Positions 16,984 through 25,100 of a stretch of DNA of 64,000 nucleotides are shown here, in pieces. The stretch spans positions 1,798,001 to 1,862,000 of the forward strand of contig NZ_CP007451.1 in the NCBI RefSeq assembly GCF_000626635.1, written 5' to 3'. Position numbers and translations under genes: made by a program. The notes beneath the pieces were generated by a model that saw nothing but the letters and a program-made list of their open reading frames with translations, was not told where the DNA came from and did no database searches. Within the stretch, counting starts at the first letter, position 1, and every line of letters starts with the position of its first letter. Source of the DNA: Draconibacterium orientale (GTDB lineage: Bacteria > Bacteroidota > Bacteroidia > Bacteroidales > Prolixibacteraceae).

Positions 16984-19900
16984 ATTTACCCAAAACTTTT
17001 TCGTTTAGCGGCATGGTAAACCAAAAAACAGAACCTTTGTCCAACGAACTTTCCACCCAAATCTTACCGTTATGCCTTTCAATAAACTCTTTGCAAAGCA
17101 TCAAACCCAGTCCGCTGCCTTTTTCGCCTTTGGTTCCCGGCCTTGTTTCCTGTTTTTCTGCCTTAAATAAATACTTCATTTTATCGGGCTCCATTCCTAC
17201 ACCTTCATCACGAATTCCCATCGTAATAAAACGATCATCTGATTCACCATTTACAATATAAACCGAACTGCCGGTATTGCTGAATTTTACGGCATTGGTA
17301 AGCAAGTTTCTAAAGATGAGCAAAAGCATATTATAGTCGGCATACACCTCTATTGATTTATTCTGAATCCGGTTTTCAATTGCAACTCCTTTTTTCTTGG
17401 CTACTGCCTCAATTTCGAAAAGGACCACAGCAATAAAATCAGCGAGTAGAATTGATTTTGGGGAAAACTCGATGACTCCCCGCTGCGACCTCGACCAGTT
17501 CAACAGGTTCTCGAGCAAAGTAAAGGCACCGTCTCCGGCTGTTTTCAGGTTTTCGAGAATCTGCTCCATCATTTGCTTGTCGAATTTTTGGTACCCCTCG
17601 ATTAACACATCGGTGTAGCCAAGAATGACGTTAAACGGGTTCCGAAGATCGTGGGCAATAACCGAAAACAATTTATCCTTGGTGGCATTTATTTCGGCAA
17701 GTTCATTGGTTCGTTCCGCCACAGCCCTTTCAAGTTTGTGTTTTTGCTGCTCGAGCGATTTGATGCGCATGTGGTTAACCAGCCAGTAAATACTAACAAA
17801 AGTTATAAGCAGAATTAACATAAACCACCAACTTTTCCACCACGGAGGCACAATTGTAATCTTTAGCGCAATTCCTTCTTCGTTCCAGATGCCATCGCCG
17901 TTGGCACCTTTTACCCGCAAAGTATAGGTTCCGGGATCGAGGTTGGTGTAAGTTGCCTGGTTCCGCGTTCCACAATAAATCCAATCACTATGGAAACGCT
18001 CGAGCATGTAGGCATGTTGATTTTTTGCGGGTCTGGTATAATCCAAAACACTAAAATGAAACGTTAATACCGATTGTTTTTCAGGAATCTTAATCTCTTC
18101 AACCTCTGAGATCACTCTTTGAAGCGGCGATCCGGGTTCGTTCGGATGAACCACTTTATTAAAAATCTCCAGCTCTGTCAATTTTACAACCGGCACATGA
18201 TCATTCTTTTTCATCTTTCCGGGATTGATTACGCTAAAGCCATTTATTCCTCCAAAATACAAATTGCCAGCCGAATCGATCAGCTTACTTCGTGGCCTGA
18301 ATTCATTGCTCTGAAGACCGTCTTCGCTGTAATAACAATCAAATTCATCTTGCTTATTATTGTAACGACACAAGCCTTCCGACGTTGACAGCCACAGCAC
18401 TCCGCTGGTATCTTTTAAAATAGCATTTATCGTATTGTTGGGCAAACCATTATTTACTGTAAAAATGCGGGCATCTTCGGTTTTCGGGTTAAAATGATAT
18501 AAACCCGACAAGCTTCCCACCCACACCGAAGTTGGGCTTTCAACCAAAATATCATAAACATGAGCAGTACTCAGCGCCTGCATTTGTTGATTAACCGGCA
18601 AACCGGCAAACGTATTGTTTTCGGGGAAGTACCTTACCAAACCCGAGTTGGTTCCAATAAAAAAGGATTCATCGTCAGCCCGGCAAATTACGTTTACATT
18701 ATTCGACGGCAAATCGCTGTTTTCGATATTAAAAATCTCCCATTCATTTTCTTTAGGGAAATACCTTGCAAGCCCCGAACTAAATGTGGCAATTAACAAG
18801 TCGGAATGGTTGCCCCGGCAAAGGTGAAACAGGTTATTGTCGGGAATTGATGAATTGGAAGTATTAATCGAAGAAAACACCTCTCGGTGCACATCGTAAC
18901 GCACCAGCCCCGATCCCCAGGATGCTAACCAGTAATGGCCAGCCTCATCGTCTAATATCGACAACAGATAATCGTTGGGCAGGTCGGAATTTGCAGTATT
19001 CAGGCTGGTAAAAAAGCCGGTCTTTTTATTCATCAGATTCACTCCGCCCCCATCTGTAGTCAATGCAATTGTACTGTCGTTAAGCTCAAAAAAAGCACTA
19101 ACCATATTGTTGGTATTGCTTTGGTTTCCTCCTTTAAACCTACTGTACGACACAATAGCCTCCCCATTTTCAGGAGCTATCTGTATTCCGTTAGCATAAG
19201 TTCCTATCCACAAATTGTTACCGCTATCGATAAAAAGACTTTCGCCCGAATACGTTTTGGCAACCAGCGGGTCGGATTTGGCCGACAGATAATGTTTAAA
19301 GTGTTGCCTGTTTTTGTTAAGACAATAAATACCATCGTTCTCGGCTCCCATCCAGATATTATTGTTCTTATCAACAACAAGGCTTAACAGGCGGTTTGCT
19401 GAAATTGAGCCCGGATTATTGGGATTGTGCCTGAAGTTTTTTAGCCTATTCTCTCCATTATTGTTCTGCACCACCGCAAAAAGCCCCTTCGTGTAAGTGG
19501 CAGCCCAAATTATCCCCAACTGATCTTCGATAATTTCGTCAATTCTTACAGCCGAATAATCTTCGCCATCAATACCTTTTACTACCCGCTCAATTTCTTT
19601 TGTTTCAGTGTTTAATACTGCAAGTCCGTTACCCGAACCAAACCAAAGCCGTCCGTCGGAGGCAAGAAACACATCGTCAATAACAGAAACACCTAAATTA
19701 GTTATATGCTCAACGGTATTTTTCTGTGGATTGAAATAGAAGATCCCGTTGGAACTGGCAATGTAAACCGAGCCACCTTCGTCCACTTGAATGGCTCGTG
19801 CCTGAATGGGAAGATTGTATAAACAGGAAGTTGAATCGTATTTAAAACTGTGCAATTTATCCCGTGTCGGATCATAAAAACTTAAGCCCGAATTTGCTCC

Positions 19901-20233
19901 CACGTACAAATTGTTATCATCGTCGATGCTCAGAGATAGAATCAGATTATCAGGCATGGCATTTTCTTCCATTTCCTTTTCATCTTGTCGGTAAGTTTTA
20001 AAATGGTAACCATCAAAACGATTAAGGCCCTTTCGGGTGCCTATCCACATAAATCCTTTGTGATCCTGGGCAATACTTGTAACCGATGATGACGACAAGC
20101 CTTCATTGGTTCCGAAATGATTTACTGGAAGAAATTCGGGTTGTGCAAATACCCGATTGGTCTGAATCGAAAAGATCAGAAGAATAGCGAGAACACCTAT
20201 ATATCCTTGTTTTACAATCATTATATAACTCAC
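16982..20233 (-). CDS. Beta-propeller sensor histidine kinase (reg_prop/Y_Y_Y type)
   Basis: 1083 residues. A signal peptide (cleavage near VFAQP) is followed by two seven-bladed propellers made of reg_prop repeats (pattern GLNRFDG, GLVRYFP; about 35-690), a Y_Y_Y domain (about 715-785), one membrane helix (about 790-812), a coiled coil, HisKA with the phospho-acceptor His861 in VIAHDLRNP, and HATPase with FRNLLTNAVKFS, DEGVGMEPD and GSGLGLMLC. It is a classical periplasmic ligand sensor as in polysaccharide-responsive systems, but lacks the receiver and AraC output domains of hybrid versions, so its partner regulator is elsewhere. An in-frame ATG at 20221 is an equally good start. No response regulator is adjacent. 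Confidence 0.9.
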   Translation of the reverse strand: MSYIMIVKQGYIGVLAILLIFSIQTNRVFAQPEFLPVNHFGTNEGLSSSSVTSIAQDHKGFMWIGTRKGLNRFDGYHFKTYRQDEKEMEENAMPDNLILSLSIDDDNNLYVGANSGLSFYDPTRDKLHSFKYDSTSCLYNLPIQARAIQVDEGGSVYIASSNGIFYFNPQKNTVEHITNLGVSVIDDVFLASDGRLWFGSGNGLAVLNTETKEIERVVKGIDGEDYSAVRIDEIIEDQLGIIWAATYTKGLFAVVQNNNGENRLKNFRHNPNNPGSISANRLLSLVVDKNNNIWMGAENDGIYCLNKNRQHFKHYLSAKSDPLVAKTYSGESLFIDSGNNLWIGTYANGIQIAPENGEAIVSYSRFKGGNQSNTNNMVSAFFELNDSTIALTTDGGGVNLMNKKTGFFTSLNTANSDLPNDYLLSILDDEAGHYWLASWGSGLVRYDVHREVFSSINTSNSSIPDNNLFHLCRGNHSDLLIATFSSGLARYFPKENEWEIFNIENSDLPSNNVNVICRADDESFFIGTNSGLVRYFPENNTFAGLPVNQQMQALSTAHVYDILVESPTSVWVGSLSGLYHFNPKTEDARIFTVNNGLPNNTINAILKDTSGVLWLSTSEGLCRYNNKQDEFDCYYSEDGLQSNEFRPRSKLIDSAGNLYFGGINGFSVINPGKMKKNDHVPVVKLTELEIFNKVVHPNEPGSPLQRVISEVEEIKIPEKQSVLTFHFSVLDYTRPAKNQHAYMLERFHSDWIYCGTRNQATYTNLDPGTYTLRVKGANGDGIWNEEGIALKITIVPPWWKSWWFMLILLITFVSIYWLVNHMRIKSLEQQKHKLERAVAERTNELAEINATKDKLFSVIAHDLRNPFNVILGYTDVLIEGYQKFDKQMMEQILENLKTAGDGAFTLLENLLNWSRSQRGVIEFSPKSILLADFIAVVLFEIEAVAKKKGVAIENRIQNKSIEVYADYNMLLLIFRNLLTNAVKFSNTGSSVYIVNGESDDRFITMGIRDEGVGMEPDKMKYLFKAEKQETRPGTKGEKGSGLGLMLCKEFIERHNGKIWVESSLDKGSVFWFTMPLNEKVLGK

Positions 20234-20606
20234 AAAATCAATTTTGAGCCACTACTTTTACTTTTACAAGGACGTATATAATATTTGAGAAAGAATTCAC
20301 GACCTATTATGTCTCAGGGATTTCGAGAAACCAAACTTATGAAATATATTTCTACCAACAATGTATTTTATCAACTTATTTATCGTAAAAAACAGCAAAA
20401 TGTTAGTTTTTAGCAACAGAAAGCTCCTGTATAGCGACCTTCAAGAAGCGTAAAATTCTTTACACGCCTTTTTGCTATTGCCTCAATTTGGAATTCTGGC
20501 TTAACCAGGTATGGGGTTTTGGGCAATTTTTTTTTAGGGAGTTAACCAAAGATGGTCGCCAAAAGAAAATAGTAACTGCAATTTACCATTCAGGGATGTA
20601 TAAAAA
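20234..20606. other. Intergenic region without visible features
   Basis: About 370 AT-rich bases between the divergently placed kinase start and the aldolase terminator. No gene or strong structure is seen. It must hold the kinase promoter, but no convincing -7 box stands out. Confidence 0.5.
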
Positions 20607-20630
20607 AAGGACCGTGAATGCACCGTCCTT
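20607..20630 (-). terminator. Terminator of the class II aldolase gene
   Basis: AAGGAC (20607-20612) / GTCCTT (20625-20630) with an inner GTG/CAC. On the minus strand it is followed by TTTTTTT. It lies 24 bases after the stop. Confidence 0.8.
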
Positions 20631-20653
20631 TTCTATATAATTGAATTACTTTC

Positions 20654-21649
20654 TTAAGCTTTTCCTGCCGAACCCAAAACGTTCTCGTTTTTGTGTTTGT
20701 ACAATTCTTTTAATGAATCGCGGGCAGGTCCTAAGTATTTACGTGGATCGAATTCTGCCGGATTTTCATTCATTGTTTTGCGGATAGCTGCAGTCATTGC
20801 CAAACGACCGTCAGAGTCGATGTTAATTTTACATACCGCAGATGCAGCCGCTTTACGCAATTGCTCTTCAGGAATACCAACAGCAGCTTTTAAATCGCCA
20901 CCGTTTGCATTAATAATTTCCACCTGATCCATTGGAACAGAAGAAGAACCGTGAAGCACGATTGGGAAACCAGGAATACGTTTTTCAATTTCTTCCAGAA
21001 TTTCGAATTTCAATGGAGGAGGAACCAAAACGCCGTCTTCGTTTTTAGTACACTGCTCAGGAGTAAATTTGTGTGCTCCGTGAGAAGTACCAATTGAAAT
21101 CGCCAGCGAGTCAACACCTGTACGTTTTACAAAATCCTCAACCTCTTCTGGTCTTGTGTAAGTTGACTCTTCAGCAACTACATCGTCTTCAACACCTGCT
21201 AAAACACCCAGTTCGCCTTCAACAGTTACGCCGTGTGCGTGTGCGTATTCAACCACTTTTTTAGTTAAAGCAATGTTTTCTTCGTACGAATGGTGCGAAC
21301 CATCGATCATTACTGAAGAGAAACCGTTATCGATACAATCTTTACACAATTCAAAAGTATCGCCATGATCGAGGTGAAGAACGATTGGAATTTCGCAACC
21401 CAGTTCTTTTACATACTCAACAGCACCACGCGCCATGTTACGCAACAAAGTAGCGTTGGCATATTTACGTGCACCCGATGATACCTGAAGAATTACAGGC
21501 GATTTTGTTTCAACACAAGCCTGAAGAATTGCCTGCATTTGCTCAAGGTTATTAAAGTTGTAGGCCGGAATAGCATATCCGCCTTCAACTGCTTTTGCGA
21601 ACATTTCTTTTGTGTTCGTTAAGCCTAAGTCTTTGTAACTTACTGCCAT
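20654..21649 (-). CDS. Class II ketose-bisphosphate aldolase (fructose-bisphosphate aldolase, IIB-like subtype)
   Basis: 331 residues. Zn-dependent TIM-barrel aldolase that splits fructose 1,6-bisphosphate into GAP and DHAP (some relatives prefer tagatose bisphosphate). Landmarks are AIPAYNFNNLEQ at about 27-38, the metal-site LHLDHGD at about 91-97, VEGELGVLAGVEDD, ISIGTSHGAHKF, VLHGSSSVP and KINIDSDGRLAMTAA. The loop between the second and third metal ligands is of the shorter B-like type, different from the FbaA-type enzyme encoded divergently 250 bases away. Substrate preference cannot be fixed from sequence. Confidence 0.9.
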   Translation of the reverse strand: MAVSYKDLGLTNTKEMFAKAVEGGYAIPAYNFNNLEQMQAILQACVETKSPVILQVSSGARKYANATLLRNMARGAVEYVKELGCEIPIVLHLDHGDTFELCKDCIDNGFSSVMIDGSHHSYEENIALTKKVVEYAHAHGVTVEGELGVLAGVEDDVVAEESTYTRPEEVEDFVKRTGVDSLAISIGTSHGAHKFTPEQCTKNEDGVLVPPPLKFEILEEIEKRIPGFPIVLHGSSSVPMDQVEIINANGGDLKAAVGIPEEQLRKAAASAVCKINIDSDGRLAMTAAIRKTMNENPAEFDPRKYLGPARDSLKELYKHKNENVLGSAGKA

Positions 21650-21826
21650 TTTATTCGAATTAATCTTTGGTTTTTAATTTTTTGCGCCGTGAAAGTAATT
21701 AAAAAACAGTGATTGAAGAGGTTTCGCTAACTACCCGAAGCCACATTTAACGTTAAATCAAATAAAGTTACAGCGTTAATTTTCAGATAATTTTGTCCGG
21801 TTTTCACGATCATTAACAAGGAAAAA

Positions 21827-21857
21827 TTGTTTAACCTAAACTCAAATCGTAATTTTG
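21827..21857 (+). promoter_or_regulatory. Promoter of fbaA
   Basis: TTG at 21827-21829, a 20-base spacer and TAATTTTG at 21850-21857: a good Bacteroidota -33/-7 promoter, about 40 bases before the fbaA ATG. Confidence 0.6.
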
Positions 21858-21899
21858 TGTTCTTATTCTATTTTGATATAAAAGTAAAACGATTTAATT

Positions 21900-22976
21900 A
21901 TGGGAAAAATAGCCGAAAACGTTAAACCGGGAGTTGTTACCGGTGCCGACGTACAATTTATTTTCGAAGAAGCCAAAGCTAAACAATTTGCCATGCCGGC
22001 AGTAAACGTTGTTGGTTCTTCATCAGTTAATGCAATTATGGAAGCTGCCAAACAGGTAAACGCTCCTGTTATGATTCAGTTTTCGAACGGTGGTGCTGTT
22101 TTTAACGCCGGTAAAGGGTTAAAACTTGAAGGCCAGGAAGCAGCTGTTTTAGGAGCTGTTGCCGGTGCAAAACACATTCACACTTTAGCTGAAGCTTACG
22201 GTGTACGTGTAATCCTTCACACCGACCACGCAGCAAAAAAATTGTTGCCTTGGATTGACGGTTTGTTGGATGCCAGCGAAAAACACTTCGCCGAAACAGG
22301 TAAGCCATTGTTCAGCTCGCACATGCTCGACCTCAGTGAAGAGCCAATTGAAGAGAACATCGAAATCAGCAAAAAATACCTGGAGCGCATGTCGAAAATG
22401 GGTATGACTCTGGAAATTGAGCTGGGTATTACCGGTGGTGAAGAAGATGGTGTTGACAACAGCGATGTTGATGCATCGAAATTATATACACAACCGGAAG
22501 AAGTTTGCTATGCTTACGAAGAGTTGAGCAAAGTATCGCCGAACTTCACCATTGCGGCATCGTTTGGTAACGTGCACGGTGTGTACAAACCAGGTAACGT
22601 TAAACTTACTCCGAAAATTCTGGATAACTCACAGAAATACATCCAGGAGAAATTGGGAACTGAGGAAAAACCAGTAAACTTTGTATTCCATGGTGGATCA
22701 GGTTCATCACACGAAGAAATTCGCGAAGCTATTTCGTATGGTGTGGTTAAAATGAACATCGATACTGATACTCAGTGGGCATACTGGGATGGCGTTCGTG
22801 CTTTTGAAGCAGCAAACCGCGATTACCTGCAAGGACAAATTGGTAACCCTGAAGGTGACGAAAAACCAAACAAAAAATTCTACGATCCACGTGTTTGGTT
22901 ACGCAAAGCAGAAGAATCAATGATTGCCCGTTTGAAACAGGCTTTTGAAGATTTGAATGCTATCGACGTTCAGTAA
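21900..22976 (+). CDS. fbaA: Class IIA fructose-bisphosphate aldolase
   Basis: 358 residues, matching the 359-residue E. coli FbaA type. Landmarks are FAMPAVNVVGSSSVNA, metal site ILHTDHAAKKLLPW (about 104-117), LEIELGITGGEEDGVDN, ASFGNVHGVYKPGN, FHGGSGSS and MNIDTDTQWAYWDG. It catalyses reversible aldol cleavage of fructose 1,6-bisphosphate in glycolysis/gluconeogenesis. A second, differently built class II aldolase is encoded divergently, so the pair may split glycolytic and gluconeogenic duty or substrates. It has its own promoter and strong terminator. Confidence 0.95.
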   Translation: MGKIAENVKPGVVTGADVQFIFEEAKAKQFAMPAVNVVGSSSVNAIMEAAKQVNAPVMIQFSNGGAVFNAGKGLKLEGQEAAVLGAVAGAKHIHTLAEAYGVRVILHTDHAAKKLLPWIDGLLDASEKHFAETGKPLFSSHMLDLSEEPIEENIEISKKYLERMSKMGMTLEIELGITGGEEDGVDNSDVDASKLYTQPEEVCYAYEELSKVSPNFTIAASFGNVHGVYKPGNVKLTPKILDNSQKYIQEKLGTEEKPVNFVFHGGSGSSHEEIREAISYGVVKMNIDTDTQWAYWDGVRAFEAANRDYLQGQIGNPEGDEKPNKKFYDPRVWLRKAEESMIARLKQAFEDLNAIDVQ

Positions 22977-23000
22977 GAACAATTTTCGATATAAATAGTA

Positions 23001-23034
23001 AAAACCGTTTCTCGTTTGGGGAACGGTTTTTTTT
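23001..23034 (+). terminator. Terminator of fbaA
   Basis: AAAACCGTT (23001-23009) / AACGGTTTT (23022-23030) followed by T to 23034; 24 bases after the stop. Confidence 0.9.
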
Positions 23035-23143
23035 CTGAAAGTCCCCATCATTAAATGTGTATTGCCGTTTGAGTTTCGTCCGGGAGAACCATCTGGCTTC
23101 GATCTGCTTTCTTCGCCGGACGATTTCGCTTTGGTCATTGCTT

Positions 23144-23302
23144 CCCGGCGCTACGCACCGGGTTACTCACATTAGACGCTTCCAGCGTCATAAAAACTTG
23201 CAATTACGACATTGCAGATCAATAAGCTCGTCTTAACTTTGTATTTCAGTTCAACATCCCGAAGGGATAAAATCTGACTAACCTCGGGTGAAACCCGGGG
23301 TT
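23144..23302. repeat. Cluster of REP-like palindromes in the fbaA-mltF intergenic region
   Basis: Successive hairpins: CCCGG (23144-23148)/CCGGG (23158-23162), GACGCT/AGCGTC (23175-23189), ATCCC/GGGAT (23256-23268), and a 10-base stem AACCTCGGGT/ACCCGGGGTT (23280-23302, loop GAA). The rest of the 23035-23447 gap shows no gene. The pattern resembles REP-type elements that are moved by Y1 transposases in Bacteroidota. Confidence 0.65.
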
Positions 23303-23447
23303 GATGTGAGGTAATTTAAAGGCGCAATCAGTAAGCTGTTCAACGCACAATCGTTATGTGCGCCTTGTAATCTGGCCATTTTTATGAAATGCTGTTAACA
23401 GACTTTACTTTCATTCCTGTTGGTGATACACGGGAATCATGAATGTT

Positions 23448-24884
23448 TTATTCCAGCAACTGCGTGTAATGCTCGTAGCGGCTAAAAATCTGTTTCACAT
23501 AACTCACGGGTTCTATTCCGCGTACATAACCATATTTTATAAACGGTTTATTGTAATTCTCGGGGTAGCTTAGTTTTAACATCGACTCCTCAACACATTC
23601 GTCCCAGCGGTAACTGTCAATTCCTTCCTCTTCGGCCAGTGTTCGGGCATCAAGCACATGGCTGTAACCACAGTTATAGGCGGCCATCGTAAATTTTATG
23701 CGCTGCACCGAGTCAGGAATATCAATAAAACGGTCCCACAAAACCTGTAACACTTTGGTGGCACCTTCAAGGTTATCTTCCGGATCGGTTCTGTCCTCTA
23801 CGCCATAACGTTCAGCAGTTTGCGGCATCATTTGCATCAATCCCTTTGCTCCGGCCCACGATTCAGACACGGGATTAAACCTGGATTCCTGGTATATCAT
23901 CGATGCCATTAACCGCCAGTCCCAGCCTATTGTGTCGGCATAAGATTGTATTAAATCGTCGTATTCACTTATCCGGTTATGATTTATACTGTAGAAAACA
24001 CTGTTTTCGCGCATCCTGAACGAACGTTCGTTTTTAAAGTACTTGTTATAAATAACGTAGTAGGTTGCCCCGTTTTTCATCGAATCGATCCAACTGTTCA
24101 GCTCTGTCAGCAACTCTTCCGAGTTAGGCCGAAGCGCCCAGGCCATACGTTGCGAAAAACTAACGGGCACACGAATATCAAGATTGGGGTAATACGATGC
24201 ATTAATACTGGCAATATTATTATCGGCAAAAGTGTACTTAATTTCGCCGTTCGATACCATTTCAATAATTTTATCGGTCGATAAGTCGCCGGGCAGCGTA
24301 TCAACATAAATTTTACCACCCATCTCGTCCATCAGGTTTTCTACCCGGTTTAAATACGACGAGTTGGCGCGCACCGAAACCGTATCGCCTATCAGCTCAA
24401 TGGCATCGTGTATCAACGAATTTTGCACAGCGCTCCATTTCATTTTTCGCCAGTTATCGGGCTTTTTTTGCACCAGCACCTGGTGCGTAAGGTACAAATA
24501 GTCGGAAAACTGCACTAATTCCTTACGTTTCCCGGTAATGGTTAATCCGTGCGCAATAAGGTCTATTTTTCCGCTCATCAGCATTTCGTACATGGTATCA
24601 AAATCGTTCGACACCTCCAGTTTGTAATCAACCCCAATGTGTTCGGCGAAACGCTTCAACAGCTCATACTCGTAGCCCATGGGTTGCCCCCGGTACAAAA
24701 AATAACTGGTACTGCTGTAAGTGGTTACAACATTCAACACCCCATCGTCTAAAATTTCGGGCAAATCGCGATTAATAGCTGAGCGCAACGCTTTCTTTTT
24801 GTCTTTAGGTTTTTTGTTTGAGGAGCATGCAGTCACTATAAAAAGCAAGACGATGCAAATAATACCAAAATAATGTTTTACCAT
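23448..24884 (-). CDS. mltF: Membrane-bound lytic murein transglycosylase F-like lipoprotein
   Basis: 478 residues. A lipoprotein signal with lipobox Cys20 (FIVTACSS) starts the protein. A periplasmic-binding-protein type 3 domain (about 45-285) follows, with YSSTSYFLYRGQPMGYEYEL, then a soluble lytic transglycosylase domain (about 310-440) with ASMIYQESRFNP, Glu333 as catalytic acid, GAKGLMQMMPQTA and AAYNCGYSH. It cleaves glycan strands of peptidoglycan to 1,6-anhydro ends; the binding domain regulates activity in MltF. Placed alone. Confidence 0.92.
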   Translation of the reverse strand: MVKHYFGIICIVLLFIVTACSSNKKPKDKKKALRSAINRDLPEILDDGVLNVVTTYSSTSYFLYRGQPMGYEYELLKRFAEHIGVDYKLEVSNDFDTMYEMLMSGKIDLIAHGLTITGKRKELVQFSDYLYLTHQVLVQKKPDNWRKMKWSAVQNSLIHDAIELIGDTVSVRANSSYLNRVENLMDEMGGKIYVDTLPGDLSTDKIIEMVSNGEIKYTFADNNIASINASYYPNLDIRVPVSFSQRMAWALRPNSEELLTELNSWIDSMKNGATYYVIYNKYFKNERSFRMRENSVFYSINHNRISEYDDLIQSYADTIGWDWRLMASMIYQESRFNPVSESWAGAKGLMQMMPQTAERYGVEDRTDPEDNLEGATKVLQVLWDRFIDIPDSVQRIKFTMAAYNCGYSHVLDARTLAEEEGIDSYRWDECVEESMLKLSYPENYNKPFIKYGYVRGIEPVSYVKQIFSRYEHYTQLLE

Positions 24885-25081
24885 ACATTTTACGGTTTAT
24901 AATCTCTGATCGTACGCCGGCAAGGTATAAAAAGAATTAGAAATATGAAATTTATCAGTTTTTTCGCCGGATGTTATTTACCTTACTACTACAAGTTTCA
25001 AAAGCAGTTATATAACATAAAGAAATAAATTAAATTTTGTCCACAAGCCTTTAAATGCTTAAGGTATATAGTTGATTTAAT

Positions 25082-25089
25082 TATATTTG
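25082..25089 (+). promoter_or_regulatory. -7 promoter box before the TPR sensor kinase
   Basis: TATATTTG. Transcription would begin only a few bases before the ATG at 25101, so either the leader is very short or the in-frame ATG at 25107 (MKIRTN) is the true start. Confidence 0.45.
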
Positions 25090-25100
25090 TACAGCTGTGC

